A stretch of DNA of 34,445 nt, from the NCBI GenBank assembly GCA_910577185.1, contig CAJTLR010000042.1, forward strand, positions 1 through 34,445, in the 5' to 3' direction. Source of the stretch: an uncultured Acetatifactor sp. (GTDB lineage Bacteria; Bacillota; Clostridia; Lachnospirales; Lachnospiraceae). Shown here in pieces: positions 23,745-31,094 of this stretch; the stretch's first letter is position 1, and every line of letters starts with the position of its first letter. A program made the position numbers and the translations under genes. The notes beneath the pieces are model-generated. The model saw only the letters and a list, made by a program, of their open reading frames with translations. It was not told the DNA's origin and ran no database searches.

Positions 23745-25013
23745 ATGCAGAATCAGAATCCTACAGAAGATAAGACCAAAGAGGGCCTGAAGGAAAACCG
23801 CACGGAAAAATTCCTGCAGGGGAAAAGGGTGAATCATCCCATAGTGACCGGATTTCTGATTCTGGCGCTGGCAATTTCATTTTTCTTTTTTCTATACCGT
23901 TTTGAGGATTTGTGCAGCAGGATAAAACAGCTGACAGCGATTTTGCTGCCCTTTATTTACGGGGGAGTGGAAGCGTACATGCTGCGTATGCCCTGCAATT
24001 TTTTTGAAAAGTATCTGAGGAAGTGGCTGCCGGGGAAAGGAAAGAAATATGCCGCGGGGCTGGCGGTGGTTTTGAGCCTGGTGAGTGCGTTTGTGGTTCT
24101 GTATTTGCTGATCAGCATGGTGGTGCCGCAGCTGGCCTCCAGTATTGCGTCCATTGTCACGGAGCTGCCCAATGCCGCCGCCAAAGCCTCGGAATGGATT
24201 CAGGCGCTGCTTGCGGATAATCCCGTGGTGGAAAACTATCTGCTGACAGCCATGGAGGCGGTGAACCAGAGATTTCAGGTCTGGGTCAAAAGTGATCTTC
24301 TTCCTATGCTGCTGGGTATGGTGGACGGGTTTGCAGGAACCGTGTCCGCGGTGGCGGGATTTGTCATGAATATGATTATCGGCATGGTGGTCTGCATCTA
24401 TGTGCTGGCTTCCCGGAAGGTGTTCGCCAGGCAGGCCAGGGCGGTGGTGTACAGTATTTTAAAACCCCGCTGGGCGGATGCCCTGCTGGCAGAGGTGAGC
24501 TTTGCGGACAAAATGTTTGTGGGCTTTTTCAGCGGGAAAATACTGGACAGTGCCATTATGGGTGTCATCTGCTATGTGTTTTCCCTGATTCTGGGCTTTC
24601 CCAATGCCATGCTGGTCAGTGTGATCGTGGGCGTGACCAATATCATTCCGTATTTTGGTCCTTATATCGGGGCAATTCCTTCCGCATTGCTGATCTTGAT
24701 CGTTGACCCCGTGAAATGTATCTGGTTTCTGGTCTTTATTATTATTTTGCAGCAGTTTGACGGTAATATCCTGGGTCCGCGCCTTCTTGCCAACAGCACA
24801 GGTCTTTCCGGTTTCTGGGTGCTTTTTGCGGTTACCGTGTTCAGCGGCGCATTTGGCTTTGTGGGAATTCTGGTGGGAGTGCCGGTATTTGCGGTGATAT
24901 ATGACCTGATCCGCAGGCTGGTGGTGCTGGGGCTTGGGAGAAATGGGAAACTGGATGTTCTGTGTGCGGATAGGGAAGAAAAGGTTTTGGAATCTCCCAA
25001 AGGCAGGAACTGA
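23745..25013 (+). CDS. AI-2E family transporter
   Basis: A 422-residue polytopic membrane protein of the AI-2E/PerM (UPF0118) family. A charged cytoplasmic N-terminus of about 40 residues leads to a hydrophobic segment (VTGFLILALAISFFFFLYRF), followed by about seven more. The family stretch FPNAMLVSVIVGVTNIIPYFGPYIGAIP and the GNILGPRLL motif near the C-terminal pore region are both present. Members export small molecules or exchange ions; the name comes from E. coli TqsA, and AI-2 transport should not be assumed. It has its own promoter. The gene is followed by an AT-rich stretch with a 12-bp palindrome (CAGAATATTCTG) that may end its transcript. Confidence 0.88.
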   Translation: MQNQNPTEDKTKEGLKENRTEKFLQGKRVNHPIVTGFLILALAISFFFFLYRFEDLCSRIKQLTAILLPFIYGGVEAYMLRMPCNFFEKYLRKWLPGKGKKYAAGLAVVLSLVSAFVVLYLLISMVVPQLASSIASIVTELPNAAAKASEWIQALLADNPVVENYLLTAMEAVNQRFQVWVKSDLLPMLLGMVDGFAGTVSAVAGFVMNMIIGMVVCIYVLASRKVFARQARAVVYSILKPRWADALLAEVSFADKMFVGFFSGKILDSAIMGVICYVFSLILGFPNAMLVSVIVGVTNIIPYFGPYIGAIPSALLILIVDPVKCIWFLVFIIILQQFDGNILGPRLLANSTGLSGFWVLFAVTVFSGAFGFVGILVGVPVFAVIYDLIRRLVVLGLGRNGKLDVLCADREEKVLESPKGRN

Positions 25014-25127
25014 TAAAGATACTTCTATATAAAAACAGCTAATTTGTGTAAAAATGACAGAATATTCTGACTATTTTAAACGCAAACAAAAAGATTGAAA
25101 TTTCTTTAAAAAATTTTCAAAAAAGTG

Positions 25128-25156
25128 TTGACAAATAAAAGGGAGTGTCATATAAT
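25128..25156 (+). promoter_or_regulatory. Perfect consensus sigma-A promoter with no gene downstream
   Basis: TTGACA at 25128-25133 and TATAAT at 25151-25156 are exactly 17 bases apart, a full match to the housekeeping consensus. It points rightward into a region without protein-coding capacity, then into the convergent AraC-type gene. Confidence 0.85.
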
Positions 25157-25367
25157 AAATTTACAAACAAGAGAGACACAGACATCTTCCATAAAGTCCA
25201 ACTTCATCATAGGAAGTGTGACAAAGTAAAATGTGCAGGGACACAAAAAAGTAACGTATTCTAGCATCATCAGAAGGTTACGAGTACACAGAGGACAAGC
25301 ATTGTGAGAAAGCACATGAGGCCGAAATGGAAGACGAAAAAAATTGAATAAGGAGGTAAGGTCCATT

Positions 25368-25430
25368 GGACAACGAGGAATGAGGGAGCGTATTAATCAA
25401 GAATGATTGATACGCTCTCTCGCATTGTCC
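25368..25430 (+). repeat. Long hairpin next to an AGGAGG ribosome-binding-like sequence
   Basis: The bases at 25382-25399 pair with 25404-25421 over 18 positions (16 Watson-Crick and two G-U as RNA) around a four-base AGAA loop. GGACAA (25368-25373) and TTGTCC (25425-25430) extend it beyond an internal loop. AGGAGG lies upstream at 25351-25356. No T-run follows, so this is not a standard terminator. Confidence 0.65.
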
Positions 25431-25454
25431 TTGTGCGGCAGTCTGTGACCATAC

Positions 25455-25480
25455 CCGGTACCGGAACATGGTACCGGTTT
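25455..25480. terminator. Hairpin between the convergent candidate RNA and the araC-type gene
   Basis: CCGGTACC and GGTACCGG form a perfect 8-bp stem with a seven-base loop. Only TTT follows on the forward strand and no T-run follows on the reverse strand, so termination strength is doubtful. Confidence 0.35.
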
Positions 25481-26328
25481 CAGGGTCTGCTTCGGAACTG
25501 AGTAGGAGTCATGCCGGTCAATTTTTTGAAATGGTTGATAAAGTGATTTGTATTCTCATACCCCACTTCATAGCTGATCTCATGTATTTTTAAATTGGTT
25601 TCTTTCAGAAGGTCTTTTGCGGCCCGGATTCTTACCCCGTGCAGGTACTGCAGGGGAGATGACTGGAAGTAGTCCCTGAATTCCCGGCATATTTTGTATT
25701 TATTGATCTTATATTTCTGCTCCAGTTCCTCCAGGGTATATTTGTGGAAATACCGTGTCTCCAGTTCCGAACGCAGGTCGGCCAGCCAGGACGGGATATT
25801 TCTTTCCGGCGCCATATTTTCCAGTGCCATTTCTGACAGCAGCTTTGTGAGCAGCATATGGGAGAGAACGGGATTCTGTTCCCTCCCGTCAAAAAGGGGA
25901 AGAAGCTCACAGGCCGTTCCCACAGCGGGGGTATGAAGCCAGAACGGTTTCCGGGAGGCCAGGTATTGCTGGAAATAAATCTGCACAAAACCGGAAAAAT
26001 GGAGGATGTCGTATTCTGCGCTGCCTTTGATCCGGATCCGGTATGGGTACTGGCAGTCAAACAGCAGAAGACAGTTTCCCGACAAGGTGATGGAGCTCTC
26101 CCGGGAAAAGGTGGTGTAAACCAGGGAGCCTGATTTCAGACGCAGAAGGCCGAACCCGGGGTGCGCCGCGGTATAATAGGAAAGGGGACTTGTGACCATG
26201 CCGGATTCCAGGGAAGTACGATACAGAAGATAGTTCAGGACTTCCGCTTCTGGATGAAAGGTGACCAGCTGGATTCCCATTTGGGATAACAATGATAAAC
26301 TCGGCTTGTAGATATCGGTATTGGTCAT
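25480..26328 (-). CDS. AraC-family transcriptional regulator with cupin-like sensor
   Basis: A 282-residue cytoplasmic regulator. The N-terminal half (about 20-150) has the beta-rich pattern of an AraC-type ligand-binding cupin, including HPGFGLLRLKSGSLVYT and a LLLFDCQYPYRIRI strand pair. The C-terminal 100 residues carry two helix-turn-helix units (LEELEQKYKINKYKICREFR and IHEISYEVGYENTNHFINHF) and the closing GMTPTQFRSR signature. The ATG at 26328 follows AAGGAG at ten bases. It is divergent from a LacI-family remnant, with AT-rich DNA between. The original target may have been lost with the decayed neighbour. Confidence 0.88.
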   Translation of the reverse strand: MTNTDIYKPSLSLLSQMGIQLVTFHPEAEVLNYLLYRTSLESGMVTSPLSYYTAAHPGFGLLRLKSGSLVYTTFSRESSITLSGNCLLLFDCQYPYRIRIKGSAEYDILHFSGFVQIYFQQYLASRKPFWLHTPAVGTACELLPLFDGREQNPVLSHMLLTKLLSEMALENMAPERNIPSWLADLRSELETRYFHKYTLEELEQKYKINKYKICREFRDYFQSSPLQYLHGVRIRAAKDLLKETNLKIHEISYEVGYENTNHFINHFKKLTGMTPTQFRSRP

Positions 26329-26600
26329 AAAGCTTTGGCTCCTTGTGGGGTATCCGTTATAGTAATACTAATTTATTGTTTTGCTTCTGGCAGAGACAAG
26401 GGTTAGATACGCAAGAAAATCACTTAAAACTAAAGTATTACAGTTTGATTATATAGGAAATGAGTACAAAAAGATATCGTCAAATAGACCAAAAATAGGG
26501 GGAATTATTGTGAAAATGGATGAAATATACATATTTTGCAATAATTATATATAAATAGCAATAATTGTTGATAAATTAATTAATTTTATTGGAAAATATA
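26329..26600. other. AT-rich intergenic DNA with direct repeats
   Basis: No gene is seen. It is clearly richer in A and T than the surrounding DNA. GCAATAATT occurs twice, at 26538-26546 and 26558-26566, 20 bases apart, which would put both copies on about the same helical face as a tandem operator. The composition, next to a truncated gene, is consistent with an old deletion or insertion junction. Confidence 0.45.
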
Positions 26601-26607
26601 GCTTGAG

Positions 26608-27113
26608 ATGGCCATGGAAGCTCCGGAAAAAGGCTGCATGGTGCTGGCAGAAATTTTAAAACAGGATGCTGAGCGGGAGAGGAAACTTCCCTGCTTTGCG
26701 CAGGAAGGCGCGGTGGACGGGATCATTGTCATGGGAGAGACCGGAGGGAGTATATCGGTTTCCTGCAGCGCAGCGTGAAGATTCCGGTGGTTTTTCTGGA
26801 CTTTTATTATAAGGATATTGCAGAAGATGCAGTGGTGATGGAAGGATTTTACGGTATGTATCTGATGACGGAGTACTTGTTTGAGAGAGGCTTTACACGG
26901 ATGGCATATGTGGGTTCCATACATGCCGCGAGCAGTATCATGGACCGGTTTTGCGGCTTCCGGCGCGCCCTGCTGGAGCACGGAATTCCGTTTCGGCAGG
27001 AGTGGCTTCTGGAGGACAGGGATGAGGCCGGGAAAAGAAAGTACGCCGGATATCCGGGGGAAAACATGAAATTCTGTAGGAAAAAAGCCGAAAGCTATTG
27101 TATTTTCTCGTGA
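26608..27113 (+). pseudogene. LacI-family transcriptional regulator remnant, frameshifted and truncated at both ends
   Basis: Translated in one frame from 26608, the sequence reads as the sugar-binding core of a LacI-type repressor (EAPEKGCMVLAEILKQDAE, then GAVDGIIVMGET) and then hits a stop at 26776-26778. The next frame continues the same domain without a gap (EYIGFLQRSVKIPVVFLDFY, then MTEYLFERGFTRMAYVGSIH and MDRFCGFRRALLEHGIPF). A single frameshift near 26735-26750 therefore explains the break. The N-terminal helix-turn-helix is missing, and the C-terminus decays after about residue 150, with an unrelated tail. It is not expected to be functional. Confidence 0.75.
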
Positions 27114-27127
27114 AAGCGTGATAGAAT
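27098..27127 (+). promoter_or_regulatory. Possible promoter of the S1-domain gene
   Basis: TTGTAT at 27098-27103 and TAGAAT at 27122-27127 are spaced by 18 bases. It lies inside and just after the decayed LacI remnant, about 110 bases before the ATG. Both boxes are imperfect. Confidence 0.35.
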
Positions 27128-27235
27128 GTCTCATATAGTAATTGCCGGGCAGCCGGCATCGGAAGAAAGACTGCATGGATTACATGGCAAGCCTGAAGGG
27201 ACTTTCCGGCTGCGGCAGAAGAGTAGGAGGGCATT

Positions 27236-28207
27236 ATGGAAACAGAAATCAAAAGCAATGTTGTGGAGGCACAGGCAGCGGAGGCAGAAAAATCGGCAGA
27301 GCCCGTGGAAACCATGGCAGATTACCACAAGGAGCTGGAGGCATCCTTCCGTGTGATCAATGAGGGGGACATACTTTCCGGAACCGTGATTCATGTAAGT
27401 GAAGAGGAAGTCACACTGGATTTGAATTATTATGCGCCGGGGGTGATCAAAGCGGCAGACATGAGCCGTGACCCTGCATTTTCCCTGGCAAATGATGTAC
27501 ATGTGGGCGATAAAGTGGAAGGCACCGTGATTAAGAAGGATGATGGCGCAGGCAACATTCGTCTGTCCTGCGTGGAAGCCGCGGAAGTCATCGGCTGGGA
27601 TAAGCTGAAAGCATATCTGGATGAAAAAACCATACTTTCCGTAAAGGTAAGCGAAGTGGTGAACAAGGGTGTAGTGGCTTACCTGGAAGGCATCAGGGGC
27701 TTTATACCCGCATCCCATTTATCCCTGGAATATGTGGAAGATTTAAGCAGCTTCGTGGGGAAAGACATGGATGTGCGCGTTATCACCGTGGAAAAGGAGA
27801 AGAAGAAACTGGTTCTTTCCGCGCGGGATGTGCTGAAGGAAAGGGCGGCGGAAAAGCTGAACCAGAAGATATCCATGCTGGTGCCCGGCAGCGTGCTGGA
27901 GGGCAGGGTGGAAAGCCTGATGCCTTATGGCGCATTTGTTGACCTGGGCGGGGGCTTAAGCGGTCTGGTACATATTTCACAGATCAGCCAGAAGCGGATC
28001 AAGAATCCTTCCGAGGTACTGAAGGTGGGCGACACGGTCAGGGCCAAGGTGCTCAATACCAATCATAACAAGATCAGTCTGAGCATGAAGGCAGTGGCAG
28101 AGAATGCTGAGCCGGATCCTGTGGAAGAGAAAATGGCGGCAGAGTATAGCTCCGGCAAGTCTGTGGGAACCTCCCTGGCAGATTTGCTGAAAGGTCTGAA
28201 GCTGTAG
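27236..28207 (+). CDS. S1 RNA-binding domain protein, ribosomal protein S1-like
   Basis: A 323-residue cytoplasmic RNA-binding protein with three S1 (OB-fold) repeats at about 43-112, 128-195 and 213-281. The third is the best match (GSVLEGRVESLMPYGAFVDL, then GLVHISQIS and LSMKA). An acidic N-terminal extension and a short charged tail flank the repeats. Firmicutes S1-like proteins have fewer repeats than the six of E. coli S1 and may help mRNA binding or stability. The ATG at 27236 has AGGAGG five bases upstream. It is a single-gene unit between the LacI remnant and the nitrogen locus. Confidence 0.88.
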   Translation: METEIKSNVVEAQAAEAEKSAEPVETMADYHKELEASFRVINEGDILSGTVIHVSEEEVTLDLNYYAPGVIKAADMSRDPAFSLANDVHVGDKVEGTVIKKDDGAGNIRLSCVEAAEVIGWDKLKAYLDEKTILSVKVSEVVNKGVVAYLEGIRGFIPASHLSLEYVEDLSSFVGKDMDVRVITVEKEKKKLVLSARDVLKERAAEKLNQKISMLVPGSVLEGRVESLMPYGAFVDLGGGLSGLVHISQISQKRIKNPSEVLKVGDTVRAKVLNTNHNKISLSMKAVAENAEPDPVEEKMAAEYSSGKSVGTSLADLLKGLKL

Positions 28208-28255
28208 TGAGTCATAAGGAGACGGTAAAGCGCTGCAAAAGCAGCAGAAATGGCG

Positions 28256-28279
28256 GGGACTGGTTTTGATATCAGTCCC
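28256..28279 (+). terminator. Possible terminator of the S1-domain gene
   Basis: GGGACTG and CAGTCCC form a 7-bp stem with a ten-base loop and a weak TTGTCT tail. The rest of 28208-28392 contains no supported gene, only a short GCTGC-AAAA-GCAGC hairpin at about 28231-28244. Confidence 0.45.
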
Positions 28280-28392
28280 TTGTCTGCCGGGATATTATCG
28301 GCTGCGCCAGGAAGCATGCCTTTACCAAAGCAGTAGTCCGATCGGTTTGTCCGTGCCGCAATAGCAGGGTATGTGCAGGGGATGGATTGCTT

Positions 28393-28977
28393 TTATGAAT
28401 ATGTCTTAATGATTTCCAAGGCAATCTCACGCTTGGAAACACAGCGATCCATTGCCTGTTTTTCTATGTAACGATGTGCATTCGGCTCGTCCATCTTTGT
28501 CTCACTTATAAGAAGCCACTTTGCACGGTTTACAATGCGGATTTCTTCCATTTTTTCCTCAATAGAAAGCGTTTTCTTCTCTGCCTGGCGGAGCCGTTCT
28601 CTTGCACTTGTCATCCAACTGAGAGCTGTAATGATTGTTTGTCTGGAAGTTGGCTTCGGAAGTGTGAAAACGCCGTGCCCGGCGACTTTGTCGTATATAT
28701 CTGCGTGAAGTTCCACACGGACCAACAGCAGAACGACGGTTCCTCCAGAATGACATGTATCTATGGCGAATCTTGTCCCGATATCGTCCGGTAAGGGAGA
28801 GTTGATGATGACATAATCATATGCTTGTTGGGAAAAGGTTCTTTTTGCAGCGCTGATGCTTGACATGATATGAACAGGTGCGTACTTGGATTCGGGGAGC
28901 AGAGCGGTTAGAGCGGTATTTAGATTCTCTGTTGCAGAAACGATCAGAACACTGTATATCCGTTCCCTAAGACTCAT
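28393..28977 (-). CDS. ANTAR-domain antiterminator with pseudo-receiver
   Basis: A 194-residue RNA-binding regulator of nitrogen genes, like the clostridial NitR/NasT group. Residues 8-125 have a receiver fold, but the phospho-acceptor position is Asn59 (VIINSPLP) and the N-terminal acidic pair is missing. Lys108 in LPKP is kept, so it is unlikely to be controlled by phosphorylation. A coiled-coil linker (about 125-148) leads to the C-terminal ANTAR three-helix domain (about 140-189), with VNRAKWLLI, EPNAHRYIEKQAM and KREIALEII. I chose the ATG at 28977, which has AAAGGAGG at eight bases, over one at 29007. It is the last gene of the glutamate synthase operon. ANTAR proteins bind paired hexaloop hairpins in leaders and prevent termination; candidate targets lie at 33770-33789 and 33995-34012. 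Confidence 0.85.
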   Translation of the reverse strand: MSLRERIYSVLIVSATENLNTALTALLPESKYAPVHIMSSISAAKRTFSQQAYDYVIINSPLPDDIGTRFAIDTCHSGGTVVLLLVRVELHADIYDKVAGHGVFTLPKPTSRQTIITALSWMTSARERLRQAEKKTLSIEEKMEEIRIVNRAKWLLISETKMDEPNAHRYIEKQAMDRCVSKREIALEIIKTYS

Positions 28978-29007
28978 TTTGTACGCCTCCTTTTTCGTTT
29001 TTTCCAT

Positions 29008-30219
29008 TCATTGATTGCAATAGATGTCCAGGATTGCCGCAGGAACGTGGGCCTTGATAAACTCACTTGCCGCAGTAATTTTGCACGCCGAACGAAGATC
29101 CACGGGCAGTTTCCTGAATTTTGCCAAATCTGCAGGATGGGCTTTATACAGATTGATGTCTGCAGCCTCCGGCATGTGAGGTTTGTTTTGCAGTCCGTAA
29201 AGAGCGGCGTAGATCATAAGTGCAAATGCCAGATATGGATTTGCAGCAGGGTCAGGAGAACGAAGTTCGGCCCTATAGTATTCTCCTATGGCAGCCGGAA
29301 TACGGACCAGTTGAGAGCGGTTTTCCTTTGACCACGAAATAAAGCCGGGGGCTTTATTTTGGCCAAAGCGTTTATAGGAATTTTCGTTCGGGTTCAAGAA
29401 CAAGGTCATTTCTTCAATTTTCTCAAGAATACCGGCAATTACATAATAAAGATTTCTTGAGTTTTCATTGGGTTTTACAGATATATTGATATGAAATCCG
29501 CTTCCCGGTTCAGTATCAAGCGGTTTGGCGGAAAAATCTGCATACAGGCCATTCCGGTGGGCAACGGTTTTTACCACGGTTTGAAATGTCATGGCGTTGT
29601 CCGCCGCAGTAATGGCATCGGAATAGCGAAAGTCAATCTCATTCTGCCCCGGACCTTCCTCGTGGTGTGAGCTTTCGGGACGAATTCCCATTTGCTCCAG
29701 CGTAAGACATATTTCACGACGGATATTTTCTCCCCGGTCTTCAGGCGCTATGTCCATATATCCAGCTTCGTCGTATGGGATTTTGGTCGGCCTGCCCCAT
29801 TCGTCTAAGGGAAAGAGATAAAATTCCTGTTCGGCGCCGAACATAAACTCAAAACCTGCTTTCGCGGCATCATCCATTGCTTTTTGCAGTAAACTGCGGG
29901 TGTCGCATTCAAATGGCGTGCCGTCAGGATAGGAAATACTGCAAAACATCCGCACTACTCGTCCGTGTTCCGGGCGCCACGGAAGCGGCATTAAGGTTTC
30001 TGCATCGGGATGGAGCAGCAGATCACACCTTGTTTCATCGCCAAATCCTGCGATGGCAGAGGCATCAAAGGCAATTCCGTATTCAAAGGCACGAGGAAGC
30101 TCCTCTGCCATAATTGATATATTTTTTTGTCTGCCAAACACGTCACAAAAGGCAAGGCGGATAAATTTAACATCTTCCTCTCTTACGTACTGTATTACCT
30201 CTTCCTTTGAATACTTCAT
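29008..30219 (-). CDS. glnA: Glutamine synthetase, type I family (short form)
   Basis: This enzyme ligates ammonia to glutamate using ATP, forming glutamine in the cytoplasm. At 403 residues it is shorter than the usual GSI of about 440. Conserved elements are present: FGAEQEFYLF with the metal-binding Glu, GPGQNEIDF, SGFHINISV with the substrate His, NENSYKRFGQNKAPGFISWS, and the Arg-rich ENRSQLVRIPA region with RAELRSPDPAANPYLAFALM. No adenylylation loop is evident. It has a weak ribosome binding site, and its ATG lies immediately after a short open frame. Between the GltB-type genes and the ANTAR gene it may make glutamine locally or act as a gamma-glutamyl-amide ligase. The family is certain, the substrate less so. 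Confidence 0.85.
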   Translation of the reverse strand: MKYSKEEVIQYVREEDVKFIRLAFCDVFGRQKNISIMAEELPRAFEYGIAFDASAIAGFGDETRCDLLLHPDAETLMPLPWRPEHGRVVRMFCSISYPDGTPFECDTRSLLQKAMDDAAKAGFEFMFGAEQEFYLFPLDEWGRPTKIPYDEAGYMDIAPEDRGENIRREICLTLEQMGIRPESSHHEEGPGQNEIDFRYSDAITAADNAMTFQTVVKTVAHRNGLYADFSAKPLDTEPGSGFHINISVKPNENSRNLYYVIAGILEKIEEMTLFLNPNENSYKRFGQNKAPGFISWSKENRSQLVRIPAAIGEYYRAELRSPDPAANPYLAFALMIYAALYGLQNKPHMPEAADINLYKAHPADLAKFRKLPVDLRSACKITAASEFIKAHVPAAILDIYCNQ

Positions 30220-30220
30220 A

Positions 30221-30316
30221 CTATCTTACCCATTCCTTTCCATGATTGATACCATACTCCAGTAAAATTCGCCGCGAATACCGACTGCTGCCCGCCGGCA
30301 AGATATCTTTGCCCAT
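30221..30316 (-). CDS. Possible 31-residue small protein before glnA
   Basis: A short frame starting MGKDILPAGSSRYSRRILLE ends one base before the glnA ATG. The glnA ribosome binding site is poor (AAGG is 17 bases away), so coupling to a small upstream frame is possible. No good ribosome binding site precedes this frame either, and another frame of similar length exists here (MTEKWAKISCRR...). The 128-base gap may therefore be a plain intercistronic spacer. Confidence 0.2.
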   Translation of the reverse strand: MGKDILPAGSSRYSRRILLEYGINHGKEWVR

Positions 30317-30347
30317 TTTTCTGTCATAAATCCCCGCGGCCTGCAGT

Positions 30348-31067
30348 TTAGTTTGCCACATACATCTGTTTGTAGGGACTTTTGCTGTCGGGGGTAATGA
30401 CAGTAAAGGGCGAGGACAACACCTCATGAAGATTATAGCCGAACAAATCGCAGTACTCAGACACATACACATTTAATTCTTCTAAGTCGGTTTTGTCTGC
30501 AGCACGGGCGGTAAGCTGGTTTGGAAATTTTACATTCCTGCAGTCAGAGCGCAGGAACATTTTACCGCCGTGCATCCCTGTACAGGGAAAGTAACCTACG
30601 ATTTCATTGTCCTTTGCGCCCAGACCAAGAACGACGATGGCGCCGCCCGCCTGATACTCGCCAAGAAAACTTCCTGCCGTACCGCCGATTACCATAAGGG
30701 GTTTCTTTTCTTCATAGGCCTTCATATGGATACCCGCACGGTAGCCGGCATTCCCTTTGACAAAGATTTTTCCGCCTCTCATGGCGTAACCGGCGGCATC
30801 GCCGATATTGCCATGAACCACGATTTTGCCTGCATTCATAGTATCGCCCACGGCCTCCTGGGCATTTCCATGGACTGTAATAGTGGCGCCGTTCAGATAA
30901 GCGCCCAGGGCATTGCCCGGAGTACCGCTGATTGTAATGTTTTTGGCGGACATTCCGGCTGCAATATAGCGCTGCCCGCAGCATTCGGTGACAGTGCAGT
31001 CATCGGAGGTTTTGCGGAGAGCTTCATTTAAAGCTCTGTAATGGAGATTTTTTGCATTCAATAACAT
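30348..31067 (-). CDS. Glutamate synthase GXGXG-repeat subunit (GltB domain 3)
   Basis: A 239-residue beta-helix protein matching the C-terminal structural domain of glutamate synthase, here a free subunit. Repeated G-x-x-G-x-x-x-G units run from about residue 40 to 170 (for example GNALGAYLNGATITVHGNAQ and GDAAGYAMRGGKIFVKGNAG). It has no catalytic residues of its own in the known enzymes and holds the other domains together around the ammonia tunnel. It lies 27 bases after the synthase subunit gene. The same split is used in archaeal-type glutamate synthases and in N-methylglutamate synthase. Confidence 0.88.
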   Translation of the reverse strand: MLLNAKNLHYRALNEALRKTSDDCTVTECCGQRYIAAGMSAKNITISGTPGNALGAYLNGATITVHGNAQEAVGDTMNAGKIVVHGNIGDAAGYAMRGGKIFVKGNAGYRAGIHMKAYEEKKPLMVIGGTAGSFLGEYQAGGAIVVLGLGAKDNEIVGYFPCTGMHGGKMFLRSDCRNVKFPNQLTARAADKTDLEELNVYVSEYCDLFGYNLHEVLSSPFTVITPDSKSPYKQMYVAN

Positions 31068-31094
31068 AATAAGATACCATACCTTTAAAATTTT

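Larger units (their letters stand above)
25014..25479. other. 466-base gap with no protein gene
   Basis: This gap begins AT-rich and holds a perfect consensus promoter (25128-25156), a series of short stem-loops and a long hairpin (25368-25430). Reading frames here are at most 16 codons on the forward strand. One of them, GTG at 25304 to TAA at 25351, encodes a short basic peptide (RKHMRPKWKTKKIE) whose stop overlaps an AGGAGG at 25351. That AGGAGG is followed only by frames of five to eight codons inside the hairpin. Confidence 0.6.
25163..25480 (+). ncRNA. Candidate structured RNA of unknown family
   Basis: Transcription from the perfect promoter would start near 25163. The RNA could form several stems: ACA-CTTCC with GGAAGTGT near 25183-25221, GTAAC with GTTAC near 25250-25281, TGTG with CACA near 25303-25316, and the long hairpin at 25368-25430. 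A weak terminator-like hairpin at 25455-25477 would end it at about 25480, just where the opposing araC-type gene ends. I do not recognise an SRP, 6S, tmRNA, RNase P, T-box or riboswitch signature. It might be a regulatory RNA, the leader of a lost gene, or antisense to the araC-type mRNA. Confidence 0.4.

Noticed and set aside
25163..25430. T-box, riboswitch or ribosomal-protein leader
   Set aside because: No T-box AGGGTGG-type stretch or known riboswitch core was found, and no suitable gene follows on the same strand.
30300..30330. Third ANTAR hexaloop hairpin upstream of glnA
   Set aside because: A GCAAAGAT stretch resembles the two leader loops, but the closing bases do not pair (C opposite A) and no terminator follows; the bases form a plain GGCAA/TTGCC stem instead.
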